A stretch of 64,000 bases of DNA, from contig NZ_SDPT01000003.1 of the NCBI RefSeq assembly GCF_004135605.1, positions 372,001-436,000 on the forward strand, given 5' to 3'. Positions 52,730 through 61,198 of the stretch are shown here, one piece after another; positions within the stretch are counted from its first letter, which is position 1, and every line of letters begins with the position of its first letter. The position numbers were made by a program, and so were the translations under genes. The stretch is from Sphingomonas desiccabilis. Lineage in GTDB: Bacteria > Pseudomonadota > Alphaproteobacteria > Sphingomonadales > Sphingomonadaceae. The notes under the pieces were generated by a model that did not search any database, was not told the origin of the DNA, and saw only the letters and a list, made by a program, of their open reading frames with translations.

Positions 52730-53326
52730 ATGCCCGATGCGATGAAGATGCCGTCTGCCGCCCCGTCCATGCGCAGGGGGGTGTGGCTGGCGCTGCTCGC
52801 CGTGCCGCTGCTGGCGGCGTGCGGCGGCAAGCATTTTCGACCGGTCAGCGACACGCCGGTCAAGATCGGCAAGCCCTATACGGTGCGCGGCATCCGCTAC
52901 ACGCCGGCCGAGGACCCGGATTATGACGCGGTCGGCTATGCCAGCTGGTACGGTAACGAGTCCGGCAACCAGACGGCGAATGGCGAGCGCTTCCGGCCCA
53001 AGGGGATCACCGCCGCGCACACCACCCTGCCGCTGCCGAGCTATGTCGAGGTGACGGCGCTCGACACCGGCCGGACCATCCTGTTGCGGATCAACGATCG
53101 CGGGCCGTTCGCGCGCGGGCGCATCCTGGACCTGAGCCGGGGTGCGGCCGAGCAGCTGGGCATCCGCACCCAGGGCTATGCCGCGGTGCGCGTGCGTCGG
53201 GTGGAGCCGCCGGAGAAAGACCGCGCCCGGCTGCGCGACGGCAAGCCGGCGCCGGAGCGGCCCCGTGCTTCGGCGGTGGAGCTGGCGAACCTGCGCGAGC
53301 GGCTGGCACTGGAGAGCGGGCGCTAG
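52730..53326 (+). CDS. rlpA: RlpA-like septal ring lipoprotein without SPOR domain
   Basis: The 198-residue protein has a lipoprotein signal with lipobox LLAAC (Cys about residue 31) and the double-psi beta-barrel (about 65-165): VGYASWYGNESGNQTANGERF, AAHTTLPLPSYVEVTAL and RTILLRINDRGPFARGRILDLS. RlpA cuts glycan strands lacking peptide stems. E. coli and Pseudomonas RlpA have a C-terminal SPOR domain; here only a short basic tail of about 30 residues follows. Alternative starts lie 4 and 6 codons in. Confidence 0.9.
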   Translation: MPDAMKMPSAAPSMRRGVWLALLAVPLLAACGGKHFRPVSDTPVKIGKPYTVRGIRYTPAEDPDYDAVGYASWYGNESGNQTANGERFRPKGITAAHTTLPLPSYVEVTALDTGRTILLRINDRGPFARGRILDLSRGAAEQLGIRTQGYAAVRVRRVEPPEKDRARLRDGKPAPERPRASAVELANLRERLALESGR

Positions 53327-53349
53327 GGGGGCTGTATTCCACCGGCCGT

Positions 53350-53448
53350 GTACCCCGGCGCAGGCGCCGGGGTCCCGTGGGGAAAGCCTCACCGTTTGCG
53401 CGCCCACGCCAAGCCACCGCAACTGGACCTCGGCCTGCGCCGGGGTAC
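53350..53448. repeat. inverted repeat pair of GTACCCCGGCGCAGG
   Basis: A 15-base segment GTACCCCGGCGCAGG (53350-53364) recurs exactly inverted at 53434-53448. Inside the left part a local stem ACCCCGGCG/CGCCGGGGT (53352-53360/53365-53373) forms as well. It lies in the 242-base gap between rlpA and the oligopeptidase gene, beside a second palindrome at 53475-53502. Confidence 0.6.
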
Positions 53449-53474
53449 GAGGGTTTGCTGGGAAGCGGGCGTCC

Positions 53475-53502
53475 CCGTGCTCCTGCCTTCGCAGGAGCAC
53501 GG
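53475..53502. repeat. palindromic element, GCTCCTGC family
   Basis: CCGTGCTCCTGC (53475-53486) pairs perfectly with GCAGGAGCACGG (53491-53502) around CTTC. The core CTCCTGC...GCAGGAG also occurs at 56017-56040 and in degenerate form at 61115-61136, so this is a dispersed repeat family rather than a unique terminator. Confidence 0.7.
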
Positions 53503-53568
53503 TGGCTGTGGTGGAGATCGCGACTGCTCCCCTCGACTTCGCGCTCGTCGCAGCCCACATGGGCGCGC

Positions 53569-55626
53569 ATGAACCATCCGACCCCCCCGATCGCAGAGCA
53601 GCGCCCCCACAGCTTCGAACGCCATGGCATCACCGTCGAGGACCCCTGGGCCTGGCTGCGCGACGCCGGCTACCCGGAGGTCACCGACCCGGACGTGCTC
53701 GCGTATCTGGAGGCGGAGAACGCCTATTTCGAAACCGTGATGGCGCCGCACCAGCCGCTGACCGACCGGCTGTTCGAAGAGATGCGCGGGCGGATCAAGG
53801 AGGACGATGCCACTGTGCCGCAGAAGGACGGCGACTGGCTTTACTGGTCCGACTTCGAGACCGGCGGCGAGTACCGCCGCTGGTGGCGCAAGCCCGTGTC
53901 CGGCGGCGCGGACGAGCTGATCCTCGACGAGCCGGCGCTGGCCGCGGGCAAGGAATATTTCCGTCTGGGTGCGCTGTCGATCAGCCCCGACGGCCGCTAC
54001 CTCGCATACGCGATCGACGACAATGGCTCCGAACGATTCGAGGCGCGGGTCAAGGACCTGACCACCGGCGCGCTGCTCGACGATGTCATTCCCGGTACGC
54101 TGTCCGAGCTGGTGTGGGTCGCCGACTCTTCGGGCTTCCTCTACGGACTTGCCAACGACCAGTGGCGGACCGACAATGCCCGGCTGCACCGCCTCGGCAC
54201 GCCGATCGACCAGGACGTCGAGTTGTACCACGAGGCGGACGAGGGCTGGCGCGTGTCGGTGGGCGAGACCCAGTCGCGCCGCTTCCTGGTGATCTCCGCC
54301 GGCGACCACGTCACCAGCGAGGTCCGGCTGGTCCCCGCCGACGATCCGCTCGCCGATCCGATCCTGGTGCGCGCCCGCCAGCCGCACGTCGAATACGACG
54401 TGGAGGAGCATGACGGCACGCTGTTCATCCACACCAACGACACCGATCCCAACTTCCGGCTGGTGACCGCACCGCTGGAGCGCCCGTCCGAGTGGACCGA
54501 GCGCCTGCCGGCGAGCGGCCATTTCTACATGACCGGCGTCACCACCTTCGCCGACTTCTTCGTGGTCGAAGGGCGAGAGGACGGGCTCGATCAGGTCTTC
54601 CTCCACCGCTACGAAGGCGGCGAGGGGACGGCCATCGCCTTTCCGGAGGCGAGCTATGTCGTGGGGCTGGGCGACAACCCCGAATATGCCGTCGACAAGC
54701 TGCGGCTCGGCTATGAATCGATGGTCACGCCGGGCACCGTCATCGAATATGACGTCGCCACCGCCGAGCAGCGCGTGCTCAAGGTCCAGGCCATCCCCAG
54801 CGGCTATGATCCGTCGAAGTACGCGACCGAGCGGCTGAAGATCACCGCCCGCGACGGGACGCAGGTGCCGGTGTCGGTGGTCTACCCCAACGGCTTTCCG
54901 CGCGACGGCACGGGCAAGCTCTACCTCTACGCCTATGGCGCCTATGGCTATGCGGTGCCGCCGGGCTTCTCGACCAGCCGCATGTCGTTCCTTGATCGCG
55001 GCGTCGCGTTCGCGATCGCGCACATCCGCGGCGGCGACGATCTGGGCCAGCAATGGTATCTCGACGGCAAGCTGGAAAAGCGCACCAACACCTTCAACGA
55101 CTTCGTCGACGTGGCGCGCGGGCTGATCGACCACGGCTTCACCCATGAGGGCGGCATCGCCATCGCCGGCGGGTCGGCGGGCGGCGAGCTGATGGGCGCG
55201 GTGGTGAACTCCGATCCCGAGCTATGGGGTGCGGTGGTCGCGAGCGTGCCGTTCGTCGACGTGCTCAACACGATGCTGGACGAGACCCTGCCGCTGACCC
55301 CGGGCGAATGGCCGGAATGGGGCAATCCGATCGAGGACCAGGCAGCGTTCGAGTTGATCCGTTCGTACAGCCCCTACGACAACGTGGCGCCGCAGGCCTA
55401 TCCGCCGATCTTCATCTCGGGCGGGCTGAACGACCCCCGGGTGACCTATTGGGAGCCGGCCAAATGGGCCGCGAAGCTGCGCTTCACCAAGACGGATGAC
55501 AACGTGCTGCTGCTCAAGACCAACATGGGCGCAGGGCACGGCGGCAAGTCGGGTCGCTGGGAGAGCCTGAAGGAAGCCGCCGAGGAGATGGCGTTCGTGC
55601 TCTGGCAGCTCGGGATGGAGGGATGA
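53569..55626 (+). CDS. ptrB: prolyl oligopeptidase family serine peptidase, oligopeptidase B type
   Basis: The start is taken as the ATG at 53569 (MNHPTPPIAEQRPHSFERHG), giving 685 residues; the frame upstream is repeat DNA and not protein-like. A seven-bladed propeller (about 70-400) is followed by the alpha/beta-hydrolase domain. The catalytic Ser is in AGGSAGGELMGAV, the Asp in SGGLNDPRVTYWEPAKW and the His in GAGHGGKSGR. YGAYGYAVPPGF and AHIRGGDDLGQQWYLDG are typical of PtrB. It cleaves short peptides after basic residues. The propeller blades and EDPWAWLRD near the N-terminus match the subfamily. Confidence 0.94.
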   Translation: MNHPTPPIAEQRPHSFERHGITVEDPWAWLRDAGYPEVTDPDVLAYLEAENAYFETVMAPHQPLTDRLFEEMRGRIKEDDATVPQKDGDWLYWSDFETGGEYRRWWRKPVSGGADELILDEPALAAGKEYFRLGALSISPDGRYLAYAIDDNGSERFEARVKDLTTGALLDDVIPGTLSELVWVADSSGFLYGLANDQWRTDNARLHRLGTPIDQDVELYHEADEGWRVSVGETQSRRFLVISAGDHVTSEVRLVPADDPLADPILVRARQPHVEYDVEEHDGTLFIHTNDTDPNFRLVTAPLERPSEWTERLPASGHFYMTGVTTFADFFVVEGREDGLDQVFLHRYEGGEGTAIAFPEASYVVGLGDNPEYAVDKLRLGYESMVTPGTVIEYDVATAEQRVLKVQAIPSGYDPSKYATERLKITARDGTQVPVSVVYPNGFPRDGTGKLYLYAYGAYGYAVPPGFSTSRMSFLDRGVAFAIAHIRGGDDLGQQWYLDGKLEKRTNTFNDFVDVARGLIDHGFTHEGGIAIAGGSAGGELMGAVVNSDPELWGAVVASVPFVDVLNTMLDETLPLTPGEWPEWGNPIEDQAAFELIRSYSPYDNVAPQAYPPIFISGGLNDPRVTYWEPAKWAAKLRFTKTDDNVLLLKTNMGAGHGGKSGRWESLKEAAEEMAFVLWQLGMEG

Positions 55627-55633
55627 GCCCTCG

Positions 55634-55657
55634 CGGGCGGAGCCGCGGCTCCGCCCG
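55634..55657. terminator. 10-bp perfect hairpin between convergent genes
   Basis: CGGGCGGAGC (55634-55643) pairs with GCTCCGCCCG (55648-55657) around CGCG, shortly after the oligopeptidase stop. A second stem, CGCCGCGC/GCGCGGCG (55667-55674/55682-55689), abuts the stop of the minus-strand small gene. Together they separate two convergent units. Confidence 0.65.
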
Positions 55658-55689
55658 TCGGGATTGCGCCGCGCGCTTGCGGCGCGGCG

Positions 55690-55818
55690 TCAGGCCGCCT
55701 TCGCGAACTCGGCCACGACGGCGCGGTCGTTGGCAGCCGGGGCCTGGGCGATCGGGGCGATGTGCGCGCCCACGGTCTGGTTGCGATAGGAGAAATACAG
55801 CGCGATCAGGCTGAACAT
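55690..55818 (-). CDS. 42-residue hypothetical small protein
   Basis: This short frame has a good ribosome site: AGAGG sits six bases before the ATG at 55818. The product starts MFSLIALYFSYRNQTVGA, an amphipathic hydrophobic segment, continues HIAPIAQAPAANDRA and ends in VVAEFAKAA. The first 12 residues are too short for a standard transmembrane helix but could bind a membrane. It has the look of a conserved sphingomonad microprotein, with a hairpin terminator behind it. I do not recognise a family and give no function. Confidence 0.55.
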   Translation of the reverse strand: MFSLIALYFSYRNQTVGAHIAPIAQAPAANDRAVVAEFAKAA

Positions 55819-56016
55819 GGGAAACCTCTTGGATGTTTGCTGCGGTGCAGCATCTGTCTCCATCCATGTGGCGTCTCGGCGTGATTGCAGCAAATGCAAT
55901 GAACTTGCCGGCAGTTGCGCGACGTGCATGTGCAATCGGCGGCGATGCTCAAGGCTCCACATCGCCGAGGAGGGATCAGAGCTCAGCGGAGCAATGGGGT
56001 TCGCTCGTGCAACCCT

Positions 56017-56040
56017 GGGCTCCTGCTTTCGCAGGAGCCC
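56017..56040. repeat. palindromic element, GCTCCTGC family, behind purK
   Basis: GGGCTCCTGC (56017-56026) pairs perfectly with GCAGGAGCCC (56031-56040) around TTTC. It lies 28 bases past the purK stop and may serve as its terminator. A run of nine Gs follows at 56045-56053. Confidence 0.7.
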
Positions 56041-56067
56041 GACCGGGGGGGGGCAGCGCCCCGACGC

Positions 56068-57135
56068 TCAGTCCCGCACGACTCGGGTGACGTGGCCCAT
56101 CTTGCGGCCGGCACGGACCTCGCGCTTGCCGTAGAGGTGGAGGTGGGCGCCGGGTTCCGCCATCAGTTCCGGCCAGGCATCGGCATCCTCGCCGATCAGG
56201 TTGGTCATCACCGCCTCGCGCCCGGTCAGCCGCACGGGTCCTAGCGGCAGGCCGCAGATGGCGCGGACGTGGTTCTCGAACTGCGAGGTTTCCGCGCCCT
56301 CGATCGTCCAGTGGCCGGAATTGTGGACGCGCGGCGCCATCTCGTTGAACACCGGGCCTTCCGGGCCGCAGAAGAATTCGAGGGTGAGCACGCCGACATG
56401 GCCGAGCGCCTCGGCGACGCGGCCGGCGAGCGCCGCCGCCTCGGTCCATTGGGCAGCGACTTCCGCCGGCGCCGGCACGGTGGAGGTGTCGAGGATGCCG
56501 TCCTTGTGGACGTTGCAGGCCGGCGGATAGCTGACGACCGTGCCATCCGGGCTGCGCGCCAGGATGATCGAGAATTCGTGGCTGAAGGGAACGAACGCTT
56601 CGAGGATCGCAGGCCCGTCGCCGATCGCCGCCCAGGCGGCGTCCGCGTCGTCGGGCGAGGCGAGCCGTGCCTGGCCCTTGCCGTCATAGCCGAAGCGCGT
56701 GGTCTTGAGCACCGCGGGGCAGCCGATGGCGGCGATCGCCGCGTCCAGTTCCGCGCGGCTGCCGACCGGCGCCCAGCGGGCAGGCCGGCCACCGAGATCC
56801 TCGACGAACCGCTTTTCCGCGATGCGGTCCTGCGCCACGCGCAGCGACGTGGAGGAGGGGTGGACCGGCACCTGCTCCTCGAGTGCCGCGATCGGCTCGG
56901 CCGCGATGTTCTCGAACTCGTAGGTGACGAGGTCGACCTCTGCCGCGAACTGGGCCAGTGCTGCGCCGTCGTCATAGGCGCCGCGAGTGTGCGCGGCCGC
57001 CACGTCATTCGCCGGACCGGAATCCGGCGCATAGACATGGATTCGATAGCCCAGCTGGGCGGCGGCCACGCCGATCATCCGGCCGAGCTGGCCCGATCCG
57101 ATGATGCCGATGGTGGCGCCGGGCGCGTGCGTCAT
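56068..57135 (-). CDS. purK: N5-carboxyaminoimidazole ribonucleotide synthase
   Basis: The 355-residue ATP-grasp enzyme uses ATP and bicarbonate to convert AIR to N5-CAIR in purine synthesis. It begins with the PurK motif [30 protein letters not shown]. The ATP-grasp core has [35 protein letters not shown] and [39 protein letters not shown], all characteristic. The gene overlaps purE by four bases, making a purEK operon in which purE is first. Confidence 0.97.
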   Translation of the reverse strand: MTHAPGATIGIIGSGQLGRMIGVAAAQLGYRIHVYAPDSGPANDVAAAHTRGAYDDGAALAQFAAEVDLVTYEFENIAAEPIAALEEQVPVHPSSTSLRVAQDRIAEKRFVEDLGGRPARWAPVGSRAELDAAIAAIGCPAVLKTTRFGYDGKGQARLASPDDADAAWAAIGDGPAILEAFVPFSHEFSIILARSPDGTVVSYPPACNVHKDGILDTSTVPAPAEVAAQWTEAAALAGRVAEALGHVGVLTLEFFCGPEGPVFNEMAPRVHNSGHWTIEGAETSQFENHVRAICGLPLGPVRLTGREAVMTNLIGEDADAWPELMAEPGAHLHLYGKREVRAGRKMGHVTRVVRD

Positions 57136-57617
57136 TGCGGGTCGATCGCCACGCTGTCGGTCTGCGCCGCGCGCCAGGTGTCGAGACGGGCGGCAAGCGC
57201 ATCATCCGAGACGGCCAGGATCGCCGCTGCCATCAGCCCTGCGTTGACCGCGCCGGCGCGGCCGATGGCGAGCGTACCGACCGGAATGCCGGCGGGCATC
57301 TGGACGATGGAGAGCAGGCTATCCATGCCGCTCAACGCCTTGGATTCCACCGGCACGCCGAGCACCGGCAGCCGCGTCATCGAAGCGGCCATGCCCGGCA
57401 GGTGCGCAGCCCCGCCAGCGCCGGCGATCACCACCTTCAGGCCGCGTCCGGCCGCACTCTCGGCATAGTCGACCAGGCGTCGCGGCGTCCGGTGCGCGGA
57501 CACCACCTTGGTCTCGTGCAGGACGCCCAATGCGTCGAGCACGTCTGCTGCATGGCGCATCGTCTCCCAATCCGAGGTGCTGCCCATGATGATGCCGACG
57601 AGAGGTTGGTCTGCCAT
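57132..57617 (-). CDS. purE: N5-CAIR mutase
   Basis: This 161-residue enzyme (class I PurE) converts N5-CAIR, the PurK product, to CAIR. The active-site region [27 protein letters not shown] with the catalytic His, and [25 protein letters not shown] are all present. It is followed by purK with a four-base overlap. A strong hairpin upstream (57655-57700) insulates it from gpmA. Confidence 0.97.
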   Translation of the reverse strand: MADQPLVGIIMGSTSDWETMRHAADVLDALGVLHETKVVSAHRTPRRLVDYAESAAGRGLKVVIAGAGGAAHLPGMAASMTRLPVLGVPVESKALSGMDSLLSIVQMPAGIPVGTLAIGRAGAVNAGLMAAAILAVSDDALAARLDTWRAAQTDSVAIDPQ

Positions 57618-57654
57618 CGCTGTCCCGAATGCGTGGAAGCCGGTTTCCTAGAGA

Positions 57655-57700
57655 GCGGCACGGCACCGGGCAAGGCCGGAAGCCCTGCCCGGAGTGCCGC
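57655..57700 (-). terminator. long hairpin downstream of gpmA
   Basis: GCGGCAC (57655-57661) and CCGGGCA (57666-57672) pair with TGCCCGG (57686-57692) and GTGCCGC (57694-57700), giving two stacked 7-bp stems separated by a small internal loop. It lies 14 bases past the gpmA stop and before purE. Confidence 0.65.
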
Positions 57701-57714
57701 GCTGCAAGACGGCC

Positions 57715-58401
57715 TTACCGGTCGCGCAGATAGTAGCGGTCGGTCGCGTTCAGCGCCTCGTCGAGGTCATAGACCAGCGGCTGCCCGGTCGGAATCTCCA
57801 GGCTGGCGATGTCTGCGTCCGAGATGCCGGACAGGTGCTTCACCAGCGCGCGCAGCGAATTGCCGTGCGCGGAGATCAGCACGCGCTTGCCGGCCTTCAG
57901 CTCGGGTACGATGCGCGCCTCCCAATAGGGCAGCACGCGCGCGATCGTGTCCTTCAGGCTCTCGGTCGCGGGCACGGCGATGCCGGCATAGCGACGATCG
58001 TTGCCGAGGTCATAGGGGCTTCCCGCCTCCGGCAGGGGCGGCGGGATGTCGAAGCTGCGCCGCCAGATCTTGACCTGGTCGTCGCCGTGCTTGGCTGCGG
58101 TCTCCGCCTTGTCGAGCCCGGTCAGCCCGCCATAGTGCCGCTCGTTGAGCCGCCAGTCCTTCTCGACCGGCAGCCACAGGCGGCCCATCGATTCCAATGC
58201 CAGGTTGAGCGTCTTGATCGCCCGCGTCTGGAAGCTGGTGAAGCACTGGTCAAAATCGAGACCCTTGGCCGCCATCAGCTCGCCGGCCGCCGTCGCCTCC
58301 GCGATGCCCTGCTCGGTCAGGTTGACGTCCCACCAGCCGGTGAAGCGGTTCTCCAGGTTCCAGGCGGACTGGCCATGACGGATGAGGACGAGGGTGGGCA
58401 T
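57715..58401 (-). CDS. gpmA: 2,3-bisphosphoglycerate-dependent phosphoglycerate mutase
   Basis: The 228-residue glycolytic enzyme has [29 protein letters not shown] (phospho-acceptor His of the RHG motif at residue 8), [22 protein letters not shown] and [20 protein letters not shown] with the second His. It interconverts 3- and 2-phosphoglycerate. All marks of the dPGM form are present. The gene stands alone, downstream of the carboxypeptidase gene on the same strand, with a 40-base gap. Confidence 0.97.
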   Translation of the reverse strand: MPTLVLIRHGQSAWNLENRFTGWWDVNLTEQGIAEATAAGELMAAKGLDFDQCFTSFQTRAIKTLNLALESMGRLWLPVEKDWRLNERHYGGLTGLDKAETAAKHGDDQVKIWRRSFDIPPPLPEAGSPYDLGNDRRYAGIAVPATESLKDTIARVLPYWEARIVPELKAGKRVLISAHGNSLRALVKHLSGISDADIASLEIPTGQPLVYDLDEALNATDRYYLRDR

Positions 58402-58441
58402 CGGGTCTCCTTGGGAAAATGGGTACGGCAGGAAGGACGAA

Positions 58442-59563
58442 TCAGAGCTCGTCGATCATCCCGGCAAGTGTGTCGAGGCAGGAATGCGCGAGCTTCTTGG
58501 AGCGCTCGGGCGACCAGCCGAACTCGGGATCAGGGTTCGCGTCATGGTCCTTGAACGGCATCTCCAGCGTCATCGACACCGCGCCGAAGCGCTCCGCGAG
58601 CTGGTTGGTCGACATCGACAGGTTGGCGGTGCCGGGCGCCGACTTCACATAGCCGAGCTCCAGCTGGAAATCGGGCGTCGCCGCGGCCAGGCGCCGGCCG
58701 TATTCGTAGAACTTCTCGCCATGCGGGTCGGTCCAGGCGGGAATGCCCTCGTATCCTGCCAGGAAATTGGCCGGAATCGCCTCGTCGCCATGGACGTCCA
58801 TCGCAAAGACGACGCCGGTCGCGTCCATCGCGTTGCGCACGCACAGCACTTCCGGGCTGCGCTCCGGGGTCGGCGTGTGCCATTCGCGGTTGAGGTTCAC
58901 GCCGGCCGCATTGGTGCGCAGGTGCCCGCGAAACGACCCGTCCGGGTTCATGTTCGGGACCATGTGCAGCGTCGCCTTCTCGCGCAATGCCTGCGCGGTC
59001 GCGTCGCTCACGTCGACCAGCTTCTCCAGCGCCCCTTCCATGAACCATTCGGTCATCGATTCGCCGGGATGCTGGCGCGCGTAGAACCAGACCTGCTTCG
59101 GGCCGGTGCCGATCGTCAGGCAGTCGATCGCACGACCGTCGAGCGTCTGGCCCAGCTCGCGCACGGTGACGCCTGGCTGCCCGCCGATTCGCGCCACCAG
59201 CGCGTCGTGCTGCTCCATAGTGTAGGGCGCGAAATAGGCGAACCAGACGAGGTCGCTGTCGACCTCCACGGTCCAGCGCAGCACGCCATCGACATAGTCG
59301 GTGTCGACAACCTGCCGCCACGCCTGCCGATCCGTGCTCATCCGGGTGCGATAGCCGGGCCAGCCAAACGGATAGGCAGAGCCGGCGGCGTTGGTGATCC
59401 GGAAGGTCAGCCGGCGCCCCTTGGCGCCGGCCACGCGGAAGTGGAACCACTGGTAGAAGTCCGACTGGTGATCGCGCACGATCTCCAGGTTCAGCGTGTC
59501 GCCTTCGGTTCCGGTCAGGCGGATGTTGCCGCTGTCGAAGGCGGCATTGACGGTGATGCTCAT
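58442..59563 (-). CDS. M14-type cytosolic zinc carboxypeptidase
   Basis: The 373-residue protein begins with a beta-sandwich domain (about 1-115, [21 protein letters not shown] and [16 protein letters not shown]), followed by an M14 domain. Zinc ligands are the His and Glu of [18 protein letters not shown] and the His of [12 protein letters not shown]; the catalytic Glu is in [10 protein letters not shown]. This domain order matches the M14D cytosolic carboxypeptidases (CCP/Nna1-like), which trim C-terminal acidic residues. No signal peptide is visible. Its start overlaps the stop of the DUF4136 gene by four bases. Confidence 0.9.
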   Translation of the reverse strand: MSITVNAAFDSGNIRLTGTEGDTLNLEIVRDHQSDFYQWFHFRVAGAKGRRLTFRITNAAGSAYPFGWPGYRTRMSTDRQAWRQVVDTDYVDGVLRWTVEVDSDLVWFAYFAPYTMEQHDALVARIGGQPGVTVRELGQTLDGRAIDCLTIGTGPKQVWFYARQHPGESMTEWFMEGALEKLVDVSDATAQALREKATLHMVPNMNPDGSFRGHLRTNAAGVNLNREWHTPTPERSPEVLCVRNAMDATGVVFAMDVHGDEAIPANFLAGYEGIPAWTDPHGEKFYEYGRRLAAATPDFQLELGYVKSAPGTANLSMSTNQLAERFGAVSMTLEMPFKDHDANPDPEFGWSPERSKKLAHSCLDTLAGMIDEL

Positions 59564-60177
59564 TTGACCGTGGTAGTGATCCCCGACTCTCCGGGGAAGC
59601 CCCGGAACAACGCACCGGCGAGCTTGTCGGCGACGGTGATCGGCTGGCTCGACGCCTTGCCCTCGAGCGACTCGGTCACGGCGCGGCCTTCCCAGACGAC
59701 CGTGTTGTCGGCGCGGCGGCGGATCTGCGCCGAAAGTTCCGATCCGATCACCGCCTGCTGGCGATCGCCGCCGATGGGCAAGGTCACGCCGCCACCCAGC
59801 CCCACGCCCGAGCGCCGGCCGAAGCTGCCGCCGCCGGCACCCAGGCCAACGGAAAAGGGCGCAGGCTTGGCGACATAGCCGCGCGTGGCGCGCAGGAACG
59901 CGACCGAGACGATGTAGCGCGAATCGCTGCTGACGGTGGTGCGGGTGGGGGTGAAGCCCAGCCGATTCAACTCGCGCGATACCGCGTCGGCATAGGTCTG
60001 GTACTCTGGGCTGATCGTGGCATTGGTGCGAAGCGGTTCGATCGTGAAGCTGCCCGGTTCCACCGGCGAGCCCAGGTGAAAGCGGGTCACATCGATCGGC
60101 GCCGCGCGCTGGGTGGTCGCACAGCCGGCGGTGAGGCTTGCGATTCCTGCGGTAAGCGCCAGTACAAGCTTGTTCAT
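59560..60177 (-). CDS. DUF4136-like lipoprotein
   Basis: This 205-residue protein has a lipoprotein signal (MNKLVLALTAGIASLTAGCATT, Cys about residue 19). The body fits DUF4136: TRFHLGSPVEPGSFTIEPL, YQTYADAVSRELNRLGFTPT, SRYIVSVAFLRAT and WEGRAVTESLEG. A glycine-rich loop (VGLGAGGGSFGRRSGVGLGGGV) lies mid-protein. It is likely anchored in the outer or inner membrane; the function of the family is unknown. It is the first gene of a two-gene unit with the carboxypeptidase. Confidence 0.85.
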   Translation of the reverse strand: MNKLVLALTAGIASLTAGCATTQRAAPIDVTRFHLGSPVEPGSFTIEPLRTNATISPEYQTYADAVSRELNRLGFTPTRTTVSSDSRYIVSVAFLRATRGYVAKPAPFSVGLGAGGGSFGRRSGVGLGGGVTLPIGGDRQQAVIGSELSAQIRRRADNTVVWEGRAVTESLEGKASSQPITVADKLAGALFRGFPGESGITTTVK

Positions 60178-60257
60178 GCCTTGGCTCCTGTGCGGCCTTG
60201 AGTCGTTATGCCGTGTTCAACGCGCGGCTTGCCGCATCCGCTCCGCCGCCGCCATCC

Positions 60258-60293
60258 TTGACTTGGCAGCCATCAGCTTCTAGGCGGGCGCCT
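60258..60293 (+). promoter_or_regulatory. possible promoter and leader hairpin before L36
   Basis: TTGACT (60258-60263) resembles a -35 element, though the -10 at 17 bases (TAGGCG) is poor. AGGCG (60282-60286) then pairs with CGCCT (60289-60293), followed by CTCTTTTTG, a small terminator-like hairpin 39 bases before the L36 start. The tight loop makes the stem weak. Confidence 0.35.
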
Positions 60294-60331
60294 CTTTTTG
60301 TCAGCCCAAATTTCGAGAAGCGAACCCGGTC

Positions 60332-60457
60332 ATGAAGATCGTCAACTCCCTGAAGTCGCTCAAGGATCGTCACCGGGACAACCGCGTGATCCGCCGTCGC
60401 GGCCGCATCTACGTCATCAACAAGACGAATCGCCGTTTCAAGGCACGCCAGGGCTGA
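60332..60457 (+). CDS. rpmJ: 50S ribosomal protein L36, cysteine-free type
   Basis: This 41-residue gene is easily missed. The product starts [20 protein letters not shown], followed by [21 protein letters not shown], an unmistakable L36. It lacks the four zinc-binding residues of classical L36, as in other alphaproteobacteria, so it is the zinc-independent form. The stop is 25 bases before the HAD gene, which may be co-transcribed. Confidence 0.95.
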   Translation: MKIVNSLKSLKDRHRDNRVIRRRGRIYVINKTNRRFKARQG

Positions 60458-60482
60458 TCTTGTCGGTTCGGTACCGCTGAAC

Positions 60483-61106
60483 GTGCCGAACCCGATCAAG
60501 GCCGTCGTCTTCGACGTCGGCAACGTCCTCTATCATTGGGACCCCCGGTTCCTCTACGAGCGCCTGATCGACGACGATCAGGCGCTCGCGGCGTTTCTGC
60601 GTGATGTCGTCACCCATGAGTGGCATTTCCAGCACGATGCCGGCCGCGCGTTCGCCGAGACTTCGGCCGAGCTGATCGCGCTCTATCCCGAGCACGAGTC
60701 GCTGATCGCCGCCTGGGGGCCGCGCTTCAACGAAAGCATCGGTGGTCCGGTGCCGGGCATGGCCGAGATCGTCCGCGAACTCGATTCGGCCGGCGTGCCG
60801 CTCTACGCGATCACCAATTTCTCCGGCGAGTTCTGGCCGCCGTTCCGCGCGACGGCGCCGGAGTTGTTCGACCGGTTTCGCGACGTGGTGGTCTCCGGCG
60901 ACGAGAAGCTGGTGAAGCCGGATCCCGCGATCTACGCGCTGGCGCTCCGCCGATTTGGGCTCGGCGCGCGCGAGGCGGTGTTCGTGGACGACAATGCCGC
61001 CAATGTCGCCGCCGCGGATGTCGCGGGCTTCCGCGCGGTGCATTTCTCCGATGCGGCGGCCTTCCGCGCCGAGCTGGTGCGGTTGGGGTTGCTGGCCAGC
61101 GCATAG
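60483..61106 (+). CDS. HAD-superfamily hydrolase, YihX-like phosphatase
   Basis: The 207-residue protein starts at a GTG. FDVGNVLYHWDPRFLYERLIDD contains HAD motif I (Asp nucleophile), ITNFSGEFW motif II, KLVKPDPAIYALAL motif III (Lys) and FVDDNAANV motif IV. The second acidic residue of the usual DxD is replaced by Gly (DVG), as in YihX-type and haloacid-dehalogenase-like members. YihX acts on alpha-glucose-1-phosphate; this protein's substrate is not certain. It follows rpmJ by 25 bases. Confidence 0.88.
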   Translation: MPNPIKAVVFDVGNVLYHWDPRFLYERLIDDDQALAAFLRDVVTHEWHFQHDAGRAFAETSAELIALYPEHESLIAAWGPRFNESIGGPVPGMAEIVRELDSAGVPLYAITNFSGEFWPPFRATAPELFDRFRDVVVSGDEKLVKPDPAIYALALRRFGLGAREAVFVDDNAANVAAADVAGFRAVHFSDAAAFRAELVRLGLLASA

Positions 61107-61114
61107 GAAGCACA

Positions 61115-61136
61115 GGTTCCTGCCCAGGCAGGAGCC
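61115..61136. repeat. degenerate palindromic element between HAD and pyk genes
   Basis: GGTTCCTGC (61115-61123) pairs with GCAGGAGCC (61128-61136) with one mismatch. A second hairpin, CTGGGCT and CCGC (61163-61174) with GCGG and AGCCCAG (61179-61190), follows. Both share the GGGCTCC/GCAGGAG family features seen at 53475 and 56017 and fill this convergent gap. Confidence 0.6.
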
Positions 61137-61198
61137 CATCGTTGCCGGCCGGCGGCCGTGGCCTGGGCTCCCGCTGTCGCGGAAGCCCAGCTTTGGCT

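Noticed and set aside
53377..53568. 64-residue N-terminal extension of the oligopeptidase
   Set aside because: This stretch is intergenic repeat DNA with palindromes; the ATG at 53569 gives the normal PtrB N-terminus.
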